A DNA stretch of 64,000 nucleotides, taken from Desulfurivibrio dismutans. Lineage in GTDB: Bacteria > Desulfobacterota > Desulfobulbia > Desulfobulbales > Desulfurivibrionaceae. Positions 1 to 12,200 of the stretch are shown in pieces. Each line of letters starts with the position of its first letter. Within the stretch, counting starts at the first letter, position 1. The stretch is taken from contig NZ_JARGDQ010000011.1 in the NCBI RefSeq assembly GCF_029210385.1, positions 1 through 64,000 of the forward strand. Direction: 5' to 3'. The translations under genes and the position numbers were made by a program. The notes under the pieces are model-generated. The model was not told the DNA's origin. It did no database searches and saw only the letters and a program-made list of their open reading frames with translations.

Positions 1-1
1 A

Positions 2-664
2 GATTTCCCGGTTCTAACAACCGTAAAGCTGAAGGAAATGCTCGACGAGGGCAAGGGCGGCTTTTTCTTAATTGACACTCGTACTATTCCCGAATTCGAG
101 GAGGCTCACATCAAAGGGGCGATTAACATTCCTGAAAAGAGCTTCAAAGCAAATGCCGAAAAAATCCTGTCCGACAAAGATGCTTTACTCATCATGTACT
201 GCAGCGGGGTAAAGTGCGGAAAAAGCAGAAGAACAGCTAAGGTAGCGACCCAAATGGGTTACAGCAACATCATGATTTACGACGATGGCTTTCCGGTCTG
301 GGAAGAAAAAGGTTATGACTTCGTTCCCGGCCCCAGCTACGAGGCAAAGATTGCAACATCCATGATCAGCCCCGGCGAACTCAAGAAGATGATTGATTCC
401 GGCGCTCAAAACCTGTTGATCATCGATGCCAGAGATGAATCGGAATACAAAGATGGACACATCCCCACCGCCATCAACATTCCGGCCTCCACCATAGCTT
501 CCAAGCAGGATATTCTTCCTAAGGACAAGACTCTGGTCATCTACTGCAATGCCGGCAGCAGAAGCTACATGGCCTACCGACGCCTCATGCGGATGGAGTA
601 CAAAAATCTCCGCCAGACCCTCTTTGCCGATTGGCAGGCCGTCGGCCTGCCGGTAGCCAAGTAG
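2..664 (+). CDS. Tandem rhodanese-domain protein (5' end cut by window)
   Basis: The reading frame is open from base 2, and the upstream codons (FPVLTTVKLKEMLDEG) look like the start of a rhodanese domain. The ATG at 38 is therefore probably internal and the gene begins outside the window. Two rhodanese domains follow one another. The first has the active-site region MYCSGVKC and the second has IYCNAGSRS, each with the cysteine that would carry a persulfide. Each domain also has the usual DxR/E...GHIPxAINIP pattern. Likely role: sulfur transfer or sulfur-compound handling. No signal peptide can be judged because the N-terminus is missing. It converges on the nfo locus downstream. Confidence 0.85.
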   Translation, partial: DFPVLTTVKLKEMLDEGKGGFFLIDTRTIPEFEEAHIKGAINIPEKSFKANAEKILSDKDALLIMYCSGVKCGKSRRTAKVATQMGYSNIMIYDDGFPVWEEKGYDFVPGPSYEAKIATSMISPGELKKMIDSGAQNLLIIDARDESEYKDGHIPTAINIPASTIASKQDILPKDKTLVIYCNAGSRSYMAYRRLMRMEYKNLRQTLFADWQAVGLPVAK

Positions 665-684
665 CCCCGCCAAACAACACCACC

Positions 685-734
685 GCCCACTCCATCGCCA
701 AGGCCCTCCTCGCTGAGTTGGCGGTGGAGTGGGC
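685..734. terminator. Hairpin between convergent rhodanese and nfo genes
   Basis: A 15-bp inverted repeat (GCCCACTCCATCGCC at 685-699 and its near-complement at 720-734, one G-T pair) encloses a 20-nt loop. It begins 21 bases after the rhodanese stop, between two convergent genes. There is no long T tract, so it could be a weak bidirectional terminator or an mRNA 3'-end stabiliser. Confidence 0.5.
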
Positions 735-816
735 AGTCGCACTACCACTAGCATCTGCAAACCATCTGGCAGCCTGAGAAGCTCGCCGCCAAGGCACTGA
801 TCACCACCCTGGATGG

Positions 817-1661
817 TTATTTATCAATCAACGTATAGAGCAGCTTGATCTCCTCGGGCCAGAGAGTTTCGTCGATGGTCTCCAGGATCAGGGGGATCTC
901 GTCGAAGCGGAGGTTGTTCATCAGGTAACGGAAGACGTTGAGGCCCAGGTTGCCCCGGCCCAGGTTGGCGTGGCGGTCCACCTTGGAGCCCATGGTGCTC
1001 TTGATATCGTTGAGGTGCATCCCCCGCAGGTACTTGAAGCCGACAACCTGCTCGAACTCGGCAAAGACCGCCGCGCAGCTCTCCTCAGTCCGCAGGTCGT
1101 AACCGGCGGCCAAGGAGTGGCAGGTATCGAGGCAGACTCCCACCCGGCTCTGGTCGCTCACCCCGGCAATGATCGCCGCCAGATGTTCGAAGCGGTAGCC
1201 GACATTGCTGCCCTGGCCGGCGGTGTTCTCGATCACCGCCGTCACCCCGACGGTTTGCGCCAGGGCTTGATTGATCGACTCGGCCACCCGCTGTAGGCAC
1301 TCCTCCTCGCTGATCTTGCCCAGATGGCTGCCGGGGTGGAAGTTGAGCAGCTTGAGGCCCAGTTGCTCACAACGCCGCATCTCATCAAGAAAGGCCCTCC
1401 GGGATTTAGCCAACCCCTCGGGTTCGGGATGACCCGGGTTGATCAGATAGCTATCGTGGGCCAAGACCAGCTCCGGGGCAATCCCGACCGCCGCCAGGTT
1501 CTCCTTGAAGGCGGCGATGGTGGCCCCATCCAGGGGTTTGGCCTGCCACTGGGCTGGTTTTTGGTAAAGAGGGCAAAGGCGGTGGCCCCGATCGCCCGAG
1601 CATTGAGGGGGGCATTCTGCACCCCGCCGGCGGCGGAGACATGGGCGCCGATATATTTCAT
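817..1661 (-). pseudogene. nfo: Deoxyribonuclease IV (AP endonuclease), frameshifted
   Basis: Endonuclease IV cuts DNA 5' to abasic sites in base-excision repair. The N-terminal part (start at 1661; [24 protein letters not shown]) and the C-terminal part ([69 protein letters not shown]) are both highly typical and carry the metal-ligand motifs. They lie in different frames. The join is at a GGG run at 1551-1553 (CCC in the coding sense); one extra C would restore CAG-CCC-CAG-TGG (QPQW) and a continuous 281-residue protein, close to E. coli Nfo (285). This is either a recent single-base deletion or a sequencing error in a homopolymer. The N-terminal start has a GGAG ribosome site. Confidence 0.85.
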
Positions 1662-1796
1662 TCTTTTCTCCAGGCGGTTAAGCTCAATTCAGGTTTTACT
1701 GCGGCAGTGCGATCCGGATAGTAGCCGCATGATTTCCAAGGCGCAACAACCAACAACCCCGCTGCCTTTCACAACAGCAAAAGGAGTTCGACCCGC

Positions 1797-2792
1797 ATGA
1801 ATGTTGCCGATATTATCAAACAATCCCTGGACGGCATCCCCTGTCGCCCTGAACAGACCCTTTTTCTGCTCTCCCTGCCCGCCGATGCCCCGGAAACCTA
1901 CCAGGTAATGGCCGAGGCCCGCCGCCTAAGTCGGGAGCTTACCGGCGACCGGGCCGAGGTCCACGGTCAGTTCGCCCTCAATCTGGCGCCCTGCCGGGCC
2001 AACTGCCTCTTCTGCTCCTTTGCGGCCTGCAACAAAATTTTTACCAAAGCCAGCAAAATCTCACCAGAAGAGGCGGTTTTATCGTCCCGTCACCTGGAGG
2101 AGTTGGGCTCCAGCGCCATCTACATGATGGCCACCGACAATTTCCCCTTTGCCGAGACCATCGCAATGGCCCGCGAGATAAAAGCCGCCCTCAAGCCGGA
2201 GACCATGCTGATCGCCAATGTGGGCGATCGCACCCCGGCCGAGGCCAGAGCAATGAAGGAGGTCGGCTTCTCCGGGGTTTACCACGCCTTGCGCCTGGGC
2301 GAAGGGCGTCAGACCGGGATCGACCCCCAGGTTCGGCTGGCCAGCCTGCGGGCCTTTCAGGAAGCCGGGCTGACGGTGGGCACCTGCGTTGAACCAATCG
2401 GCCCGGAACATAGCAACGAGGAGCTGGCCGAGCGGATCCATTTCACCGCCGAGTTGAACCCCGCCTTCAGCGGCGCGGCGCGGCGGATCTCGATTCCCGG
2501 CACCGAACTGGCGGAAAAATACGGAATGATCAGTGAGCTGCGGATGGCCCAGGTGGTGGCGATCACCCGCCTGGCCTTGCCCCGGACGGTATTGGGCAAC
2601 TGCACCCACGAACCCACCCTGCTGGCGGCGGCGGCCGGAGCCAACCTCTTCTGGGCCGAAATCGGGGCCAACCCCCGCGATATCAAGGAGAAGACTGAAG
2701 ATGGCAGGGGCTTTACCGTACCCAAATGCCGGGAGATGTTTCTCGATGTCGAATTCGGAGTGCTGGAAGGCCCCTCACGCTTCTTCAGGTAG
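1797..2792 (+). CDS. Radical SAM protein, BioB/HydE-like
   Basis: The 331-residue protein has the radical SAM cysteine triad C-x3-C-x2-C in CRANCLFCSF (near residue 68) that binds a [4Fe-4S] cluster and S-adenosylmethionine. The fold signature resembles biotin synthase/HydE-type enzymes (GVYHALRLGEG, a C-terminal GANLFWAEIGANPRD segment). No biotin, hydrogenase or thiamine gene is adjacent, so the substrate cannot be inferred. It diverges from nfo, and its TAG stop overlaps a shortened palindromic element. Family-level assignment is firm; the reaction is unknown. Confidence 0.75.
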   Translation: MNVADIIKQSLDGIPCRPEQTLFLLSLPADAPETYQVMAEARRLSRELTGDRAEVHGQFALNLAPCRANCLFCSFAACNKIFTKASKISPEEAVLSSRHLEELGSSAIYMMATDNFPFAETIAMAREIKAALKPETMLIANVGDRTPAEARAMKEVGFSGVYHALRLGEGRQTGIDPQVRLASLRAFQEAGLTVGTCVEPIGPEHSNEELAERIHFTAELNPAFSGAARRISIPGTELAEKYGMISELRMAQVVAITRLALPRTVLGNCTHEPTLLAAAAGANLFWAEIGANPRDIKEKTEDGRGFTVPKCREMFLDVEFGVLEGPSRFFR

Positions 2793-2832
2793 GCATTCAG
2801 CAGCACCGCAAGTTTGCGGTGCCATTCAGGGA
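2789..2832. repeat. Shortened GTAA-palindrome element at a stop codon
   Basis: The sequence begins GTAGGCATTCAGCAGCACC and has a 9-bp perfect hairpin (GCACCGCAA / TTGCGGTGC, 2803-2822). It resembles the outer arm of the 108-bp palindromes elsewhere in the window (for example at 32529) but lacks the GTAC core. The TAG of the radical SAM gene lies inside its first five bases. Confidence 0.5.
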
Positions 2833-3276
2833 CGTGGTCACCACCCCGACGATCCGACCATCGACCAGATCGACCAGTGTAAAATTGTCACAGTGTCCGA
2901 AGTGCTCCGAGAGCCGTGCTGACAAGCCGCCGGGATTATTGGTGAGAATGGCCCCGTCGACCGTTTATTGTGAGCATATGTCAATGTTAGGAAACCAAAG
3001 AATAGTTGTCGTGTAAAATCTGGTCATATGCACAAAAGCCCCGTTCATGGTATCGGCAAAGTCGATACCATGGTTCAAGATAATCAATATTAACTATTAG
3101 ACAAGCGGCGGTAACCAAGGCATAGTTGTTGCCGTTTTGTTTTGTCCGGCCGTTAGCGGGCGGTCACCCTATTACCCGGAGAATCCATCCATAAGCACCC
3201 AAAGAAAATTGCCTTCATCCAGTGCATGGCGGTGGCCAAGGCCTTGGGTAAACCGGGCGAAAGCTGAGGGACGACC
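2833..3276. other. Gene-poor stretch with a hairpin and a coding fragment
   Basis: No convincing full gene is seen here. A perfect 10-bp inverted repeat (CATGGTATCG ... CGATACCATG) lies at 3046-3072. A stop-flanked open stretch ending TGA at 3265-3267 encodes HKHPKKIAFIQCMAVAKALG plus a few residues, in a frame different from the next gene. It looks like the surviving C-terminal end of a lost gene, possibly a former partner of the RelE-like gene, but I do not recognise the family. Confidence 0.4.
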
Positions 3277-3819
3277 ATGGGGCAACAAATTTACCAAACC
3301 AAAGGCTTTGTGCGCCAACTGGAGAGGCTGCGCCGTTCGAGCCGCAAAGGCGTGATGGCAGTGGACCAGGCGGTGGAGATTATCGCCCTGTTGAACGATG
3401 AAACCACCCCTCTGCACCAACGCTGGCGCAAGGAGACCAAATTTGGCGAACAGCGTTTAAGCGACTGCCGCAAATACGATTTGGGCGGGGGCTACCGTAT
3501 GATAACCGTTCTTGGCGACGGCTGCCTGATCCTGGCCTGGATCGGCAGCCATGACCAGTGCCATTACTGGTTGGAAAAACAGCTGAAAGACCCCATTGAT
3601 CCGGAGGCCGTAAAAAGGGCCGGCCGGGTTTTCGTCGGGAGCCAGGAAGGGAAAGGCCAACCGCTTGCCGAGGAGAGTAAAGAAGATCCCCCTGAAGAAG
3701 ACCCATATGAAGCGGCCCTGTTGGAGCGAATCGACCAAGAGACTTTACGCTATGTATTTCGCGGCCTTTGCCGGGAGAACAGTGCTGTTGATCCCGGCCC
3801 CAATCAACCCCAACCCTGA
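3277..3819 (+). CDS. RelE/ParE-like domain protein, unassigned
   Basis: This 180-residue protein has a central segment (RLSDCRKYDLGGGYRMITVLGDG...LAWIGSHDQCHYWLEKQ) that resembles the beta-sheet core and terminal strand of RelE/ParE-superfamily toxins. It is longer than a usual toxin (80-110 residues), with an acidic, low-complexity tail after about residue 125. No complete antitoxin lies upstream, only a short fragment ending 9 bases before its ATG. It ends 11 bases before the IscA-like gene, which suggests co-transcription. The toxin assignment is by resemblance only; it may be a domesticated or orphan domain. Confidence 0.5.
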   Translation: MGQQIYQTKGFVRQLERLRRSSRKGVMAVDQAVEIIALLNDETTPLHQRWRKETKFGEQRLSDCRKYDLGGGYRMITVLGDGCLILAWIGSHDQCHYWLEKQLKDPIDPEAVKRAGRVFVGSQEGKGQPLAEESKEDPPEEDPYEAALLERIDQETLRYVFRGLCRENSAVDPGPNQPQP

Positions 3820-3830
3820 GGAACAAAAAA

Positions 3831-4178
3831 ATGTTGACCGTAACCCCCGTAGCCATGGACAAACTCAAGGAGTATCTGGCGCAAAACAAGATCGACTCCC
3901 CCATCCGGGTAATGACCCAAAGCAGTTGCGCCGGCACCAGCCTGGGGCTGGTACTGGACGAAACCGCCAACAGTGATCAGGTTCACAGCCTGGATGGTCT
4001 GGTGTTCCTGACCGACCGCGGCCTGCTGGACGACACCGGTGCCATCACCATCGACTTCAAGAAGGCGGAAGCCTCGGGTTGCGGCTGCGGCGGAGGCGGC
4101 GGTTTTGTCATCAGCTCGGAAAAACCCCTGAGCAGCAGCGGCTGCGGCAGTTCCTGCGCCAGTGGTTGCGGCTGCTGA
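3831..4178 (+). CDS. HesB/IscA-like protein with Cys/Gly-rich tail
   Basis: The 115-residue protein starts with an IscA/HesB-type fold (MLTVTPVAMDKLKEYLAQ). It has SSCAGTSLGLVLDE near residue 33 and then two extra cysteine clusters: SGCGCGGGGG near residue 85 and SSGCGSSCASGCGC at the C-terminus. Classical A-type Fe-S carriers have one Cys and a C-terminal CGCG; here the tail carries six cysteines. Related HesB-like proteins in sulfate reducers and their relatives can carry selenocysteine at the SSCAG position; here it is an ordinary Cys codon. Probable role: iron-sulfur or metal handling, not demonstrated. Confidence 0.75.
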   Translation: MLTVTPVAMDKLKEYLAQNKIDSPIRVMTQSSCAGTSLGLVLDETANSDQVHSLDGLVFLTDRGLLDDTGAITIDFKKAEASGCGCGGGGGFVISSEKPLSSSGCGSSCASGCGC

Positions 4179-4197
4179 GGCAAGACCAGGCGCCGAC

Positions 4198-4218
4198 CCG
4201 GCGGCGGGGGCCCGCCGG
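4198..4218. terminator. Hairpin after the IscA-like gene
   Basis: A 7-bp GC stem (CCGGCGG / CCGCCGG) with a 7-nt loop lies 20 bases after the stop codon. No T run follows, so termination strength is uncertain. Confidence 0.4.
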
Positions 4219-4296
4219 ATTAGCAAAATCTATTTGACCGTGCCGTGGCTATTGCTTTAGCAGCGCCGCTGGATTTTAAAACAAGAGGCTTAAACC

Positions 4297-4389
4297 ATGT
4301 CGGAGGAGCAGGAAGATTGGGCCGAGGCGGCCCGTTGCTACCGGCAGGCCCTGGAATTATGTTTGCGGACGGGAATGGAGCAGATTGCG
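4297..4389 (+). pseudogene. TPR-repeat protein fragment
   Basis: An ATG-started stretch encodes EDWAEAARCYRQALELC and a few more residues, matching one tetratricopeptide helix pair. The similarity stops abruptly near 4390, where unrelated sequence (the HicB relic on the other strand) begins. It is best read as a truncated remnant of a longer gene, not a functional 85-residue protein. Confidence 0.4.
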
Positions 4390-4419
4390 AAGTGGCCAAG
4401 AAGTCGCTTATTTCCTCAA

Positions 4420-4563
4420 TCAATTCGCGTGGGCTGTGATCTGCTCCGCCAGCAAATCAAGCACCCAAGCATTTATACTTTTTCCGTGGGCCGCCGCTTG
4501 CACCGCGAGCTGTTCATGGAGCGCGGGCGGAATGCGCAAATTGAATTTGCCTGAAAAATATTT
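4420..4563 (-). pseudogene. HicB-family antitoxin C-terminal remnant
   Basis: On the minus strand one frame ending in TGA (4420-4422) reads YFSGKFNLRIPPALHEQL, then AVQAAAHGKSINAWVLDLL and a short tail. This is the ribbon-helix-helix C-terminal module typical of HicB antitoxins, which bind DNA and neutralise HicA RNase toxins. The upstream pseudo-RNase H half and any hicA are missing; the similarity ends at about 4563, where an HsdR-like fragment starts on the other strand. No usable start codon is visible, so it is a relic. Confidence 0.6.
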
Positions 4564-4646
4564 TCCTGGACCAGCGCATCCAGTCCATGGCCGAGTTCAA
4601 GCAGATCATCGGCCGGGGCACCCGGATCAACGATGACTACAACAAG
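4561..4646 (+). pseudogene. Type I restriction HsdR fragment
   Basis: About 27 codons in one frame encode DQRIQSMAEFKQIIGRGTRI and then NDDYNK. This is the conserved motif VI region of the SF2 helicase in the HsdR subunit of type I restriction enzymes. Nothing else of hsdR is present: the match stops where the IS91-type transposase remnant begins. It shows that a restriction locus once lay here or was captured by transposition. Confidence 0.55.
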
Positions 4647-5492
4647 CCAGAAGTCGGTTATTCCCGATGTAGTGGAAGCCTTCCGCCAATGCGGCGATCT
4701 ATATGTGGTGCCGAAGGTGGACCTCGCGCCACTGGCCGAACTGTTTCGGGCCAAGGTCCTGACGCTGCTCAAGAAGGAAGGCCGGATCGACGACGCCCTG
4801 ATCGCCAACCTGCTTACCTGGCGGCATAACTCCGGTTTTTCGGTGCATAACGGGGGGCGGCTGGCCCGCGACGATGAGGCCGGCCGGGAGGCCCTGGCCC
4901 AGTACATCATCCGCAACCCTTTTGCGGTCAGCAAGATCACCTATAACCCGGTCAGCGGCATGGTTATCAACAAATCCAAGCCGACCCCGTCGGGCAGTAA
5001 AGGCGGCCGCAGGAACTTCCAGGTCTTCAGCGCCACCGAGTTCACCGCCGCCATCACCCAGCACATCCCGGAGAAGTCGTTCCAACTGGTGCGCTACTAC
5101 GGCTGGTACTCGAACCGGGGCCGGGGAGGGAGGGCAAACCGCCAAGCCGATGCCGCCGCCCAGTCTCCACCCCCGGCCGAGGTGGAAGTGCTGAACGTAT
5201 CCGACTACCGACCCCGCAAGATTCCGTCCCCGACCTGGCGGGAGTGCATCAAGAAGGTCTGGGAGATCGATCCGCTCACCTGCCCTAAATGCGGCGGGGA
5301 GATGAAGATCATCAGCTTCATCACCGAGGCGGCGATCATCCGCCGGATTCTGGAGCATCTGGGATTATGGACGGTCAAGAAGCCAAAGCCAGCGGCGCCC
5401 CACCAGCCCTTGACCGTGAAAGGCGATATGAACCGTTCGACGATGGCTGGTCTCAGTATGAAGAGCATGATGAGCCGTTGGTCACGGTGTAG
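4633..5492 (+). pseudogene. IS91-family transposase, 5'-truncated and frameshifted
   Basis: From about 4657 the translation matches the C-terminal half of IS91-type (HUH/Y2) transposases: LTWRHNSGFSVHNGGRLARD, AQYIIRNPFAVSKITY, FQLVRYYGWYSNRGRG and a terminal zinc module CPKCGGEMKIISFI. The N-terminal zinc domain and HUH region are absent; the gene is cut where the HsdR scrap begins. Near 5380-5400 the frame shifts: the normal tail (RERRYEPFDDGWSQYEEHDE, stop at 5490-5492) is in the next frame, while the original frame runs on as nonsense to 5550. It cannot encode an active enzyme. Confidence 0.75.
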
Positions 5493-5628
5493 CAGGGGGG
5501 GGAGGGGCTGGGGCCTGTTTTTTGCGAGGGGATTCAGGCGGCTGGGGTAGTGCATGCTCTTTTGCCGGTCGCTGGTGCAAGATGCGGGAATCTTCCGAAA
5601 TCAGGCTGTTTTGGGGGTGGATTTTTCG

Positions 5629-5657
5629 TTGACATGCCGGACGGCAACCGTTATTGA
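5629..5657 (+). promoter_or_regulatory. Candidate sigma-70 promoter for the GGDEF gene
   Basis: TTGACA (5629-5634) and TATTGA (5652-5657) are separated by exactly 17 bases. They lie about 115 bases before the chosen start of the response regulator gene and just downstream of the IS91 remnant. Confidence 0.45.
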
Positions 5658-5773
5658 CAAAAGTGTCGGCTTTTGAGGGGCAAGTTGCACGGGGTATTCG
5701 CTGATGCCCCTTTTTTGCCAGGGTCGAGAAAAGCAACTTCCTATCACCTCGGCCGTTGGGGGACAAAAGGGTT

Positions 5774-6715
5774 ATGTGTATTAAGCAACCCAGAATCCTG
5801 GTAGTTGATGATGAGGTCACCAATATCGAGCTGCTGGCCGAGGTTTTCAGCGACGATTACGAGGTGCTGTTCGCCACCGGTGGAGCCAAGGCCCTGGAGC
5901 TTGCGGCCCAGGCCCGGCCCGAACTGATCCTGCTGGACGTGGTGATGCCGGGGATGGACGGCTTCGAGGTTTGTTCCCGGCTCAAGGCTGAACGGATTAC
6001 CGCCGATATTCCGGTGATCTTCGTCACCGGCATAGGCGACCAGCAGGCCGAGGTCCGAGGGCTGGAGTTGGGGGCCGCCGATTACGTCACCAAACCTATC
6101 AATCCACCGGTGGTCCGGGTGCGGGTCCGCAACCAGATCGAACTCAAGCAGGCCAGAGACCAACTGGTGCGGCTGGCGGTCACCGACGGCCTCACCGGCC
6201 TGGCCAACCGCCGTCACTTCGACGAAGCCCTGCAGCGGGAGTACGCCCGCCAGATGCGCGCCGGCGGCGATCTTTCCCTGCTGCTGCTGGATATCGACTG
6301 TTTCAAGCTTTACAATGACAATTACGGTCATCTCAAGGGAGATGACTGTTTGCGCGAACTTGCCCGGGTGCTCACCGCAACCTTCAGCCGGGCAACCGAC
6401 CTGCCGGCCCGTTACGGCGGCGAGGAGTTCGCCTGCATAATGCCCGACACCGACGCCGCCGGCGCCCTGCAGATGGCCCATCGAATTCGGCAGGCGGTGG
6501 CGGACTTGCGGATTTCCCACGGCCATTCCCCGGTTGCCCCTTACATCACGGTGAGCATCGGGGCGGCCACCGGCCCTTGCCACCATCAGCAATCTGCCCT
6601 CCATCTTATCGCCCGAGCCGATGAACAGCTCTACCGGGCCAAGGAAGCCGGCCGCAACCGAGTCTGTCAGGATGCCGCCGGCGATGACGCTTCCGCTTCC
6701 CCGACCGACTGCTAG
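5774..6715 (+). CDS. Response regulator diguanylate cyclase (PleD-like)
   Basis: A receiver domain (residues about 7-122; acidic VDDE, phospho-acceptor Asp55 in LLDVVMPG, Lys in TKP) is joined to a GGDEF domain (about 135-300) with the active-site GGEEF at 215-219. The inhibitory I-site RxxD (RATD, 206-209) is spaced as in PleD. It should make cyclic di-GMP from GTP when phosphorylated. I chose the ATG at 5774 because a purine-rich AAAAGGG precedes it; an in-frame TTG lies at 5756. The downstream hybrid kinase begins 14 bases after its stop, so the two are probably a signalling pair in one transcript. Confidence 0.88.
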   Translation: MCIKQPRILVVDDEVTNIELLAEVFSDDYEVLFATGGAKALELAAQARPELILLDVVMPGMDGFEVCSRLKAERITADIPVIFVTGIGDQQAEVRGLELGAADYVTKPINPPVVRVRVRNQIELKQARDQLVRLAVTDGLTGLANRRHFDEALQREYARQMRAGGDLSLLLLDIDCFKLYNDNYGHLKGDDCLRELARVLTATFSRATDLPARYGGEEFACIMPDTDAAGALQMAHRIRQAVADLRISHGHSPVAPYITVSIGAATGPCHHQQSALHLIARADEQLYRAKEAGRNRVCQDAAGDDASASPTDC

Positions 6716-6729
6716 CAGGACAGGTTCCC

Positions 6730-10815
<4,086 letters not shown>

Positions 10816-10981
10816 TCCGTAACTATCCAGCTCATGCCGAGGGTAACTGTTCAGCAGCAGGTGATAAGTGTTCGCAAAGAGAATAAGCGGCGAGGCGTTG
10901 ATCACCCACTCTCCTCGCCGGTCGCCAAAGCCTGGCGCAAGGCATTGACCTTTGTTTCATGGGAGCCGGGAGGGGGCGGGG

Positions 10982-11239
10982 TTAGGCCAGCAGTTCGTCC
11001 TTCTCCTGGTCGCTGCATTCCAGGCTGTAGTAGGCCAGGTAAACGGTGCGCACCCCGGGGATGTCTTTCAGGCCGTCCAGGGCCGCCTTGACCTCCTTGG
11101 CATGGTCACGCTCGATCAGGAAGACGATCTTGACCCCTTGGGCCTCGGTGACCTCGATCCGCTCCGCCGCTAGGGTGGCCTTTACCTGCTCCAGTTCATT
11201 TTCTTCGTTTACTTCCACATAGCCGCTGGCTACCAGCAT
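10982..11239 (-). CDS. napD: NapD chaperone for periplasmic nitrate reductase
   Basis: The 85-residue protein (start MLVASGYVEVNEENELEQVK) matches the small ferredoxin-fold NapD, which binds the twin-arginine signal of NapA and holds it in the cytoplasm until the molybdenum cofactor is loaded. The start at 11239 is supported by an AAGGAG site; the frame continues further upstream but overlaps napH. It is the last gene of the minus-strand nap cluster, 32 bases after napH. The C-terminus (SLECSDQEKDELLA) is unremarkable. Confidence 0.8.
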   Translation of the reverse strand: MLVASGYVEVNEENELEQVKATLAAERIEVTEAQGVKIVFLIERDHAKEVKAALDGLKDIPGVRTVYLAYYSLECSDQEKDELLA

Positions 11240-11271
11240 GGTTATACTCCTTGGCGCGCGGTGGGCGCCGG

Positions 11272-12120
11272 TTATTTGAGACTCATTCCAATCAGTTTGC
11301 CCTTGTGGCGGCAGCCCTCGATACAGCGGCCGCAGTAGATGCAGTTGGGGTCGCGCAGCTTGCCCCGGTCCAGGTGACGGACGATCTTTACTCCCATGTA
11401 GCATTTGTGCTCGCATAACTCGCAGCCCTCACAGTCGCCCTGGTCGAAGCGGAGCTTGAGCAGACTGACCCGGTTGAACAGCCCGTAGGTTTTGCCCACC
11501 GGACAGAGTACCCGGCACCAGAGCCGGGGGTAGAAGTAGTGCAGCATCAGCAGGGTCAGCAGGGTCAGCAGCGACCAGGCGACCATCGCCGGCTCCACCG
11601 GCAGGTCGCGCGCCAGAAAGACGCCGCCGGCGATGGCCCGGAAAAAGTTAGTCAGGTGCGACAGGTAGTTGGTGAACAGCGGCAGGCTGAACAGCAGGGC
11701 CAGCAGCAGCAGGCCGCCGGCCAGCCAGTAGCCGACCCCGGGCGACAGGGGCAGTTTGACCGGCCTCTGGTCGCCGGGCCGCAGTTTGTCCACCAGGGAA
11801 AAGAGCAGGTCCATGGGGCAGACCCAGCCGCAAAAGGCGCGGCCCAGCACCAGGTAGAGCAGGGCCACCGGCAGCACCGCGGTAAGCAGGGTCAGGCCGA
11901 CCCCTTTGGCCGCCGCCGAGACTTCGAAAAAGGCAAAGACATCCAGCAGCTTGATACTCTCCAGCAGAGTGGAGCCGGAAAGACTGCCCACCAGCAGCCG
12001 AAGTTCAAAATACTGCAGCATGAAGAGGGCCAGGATGGCCAGCATCACCGAGCGCCGCAGCAGGGTCCAGGGGATGGCCCGGCCGCTGGCGGGAGTGGTT
12101 GGGGGGGAAGCTTTTTGCAT
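11272..12120 (-). CDS. napH: NapH-type membrane ferredoxin (quinol oxidation)
   Basis: The 282-residue protein has four or more membrane helices. It carries the paired cytoplasmic motifs FCGWVCP (near residue 97) and CRVLCPVGK (near residue 205), then two C-terminal [4Fe-4S] sites (CEGCELCEHKC and CIYCGRCIEGC). In other nap systems NapH works with NapG to pass electrons from menaquinol or ubiquinol toward NapA. No napC is present nearby, so NapGH is the probable quinol route here. It lies 80 bases after napG. Confidence 0.88.
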   Translation of the reverse strand: MQKASPPTTPASGRAIPWTLLRRSVMLAILALFMLQYFELRLLVGSLSGSTLLESIKLLDVFAFFEVSAAAKGVGLTLLTAVLPVALLYLVLGRAFCGWVCPMDLLFSLVDKLRPGDQRPVKLPLSPGVGYWLAGGLLLLALLFSLPLFTNYLSHLTNFFRAIAGGVFLARDLPVEPAMVAWSLLTLLTLLMLHYFYPRLWCRVLCPVGKTYGLFNRVSLLKLRFDQGDCEGCELCEHKCYMGVKIVRHLDRGKLRDPNCIYCGRCIEGCRHKGKLIGMSLK

Positions 12121-12200
12121 GTTGCTAACCGTTTGTTTCCAGGTATGGCCGACGGGTAGCCGGGTCGGTTACTTTTGCCGCCGGCCTTCTCTTTCCATGG

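Noticed and set aside
3831-4178. Selenocysteine codon in the IscA-like gene
   Set aside because: The relevant position is an ordinary Cys codon and there is no in-frame TGA before the end.
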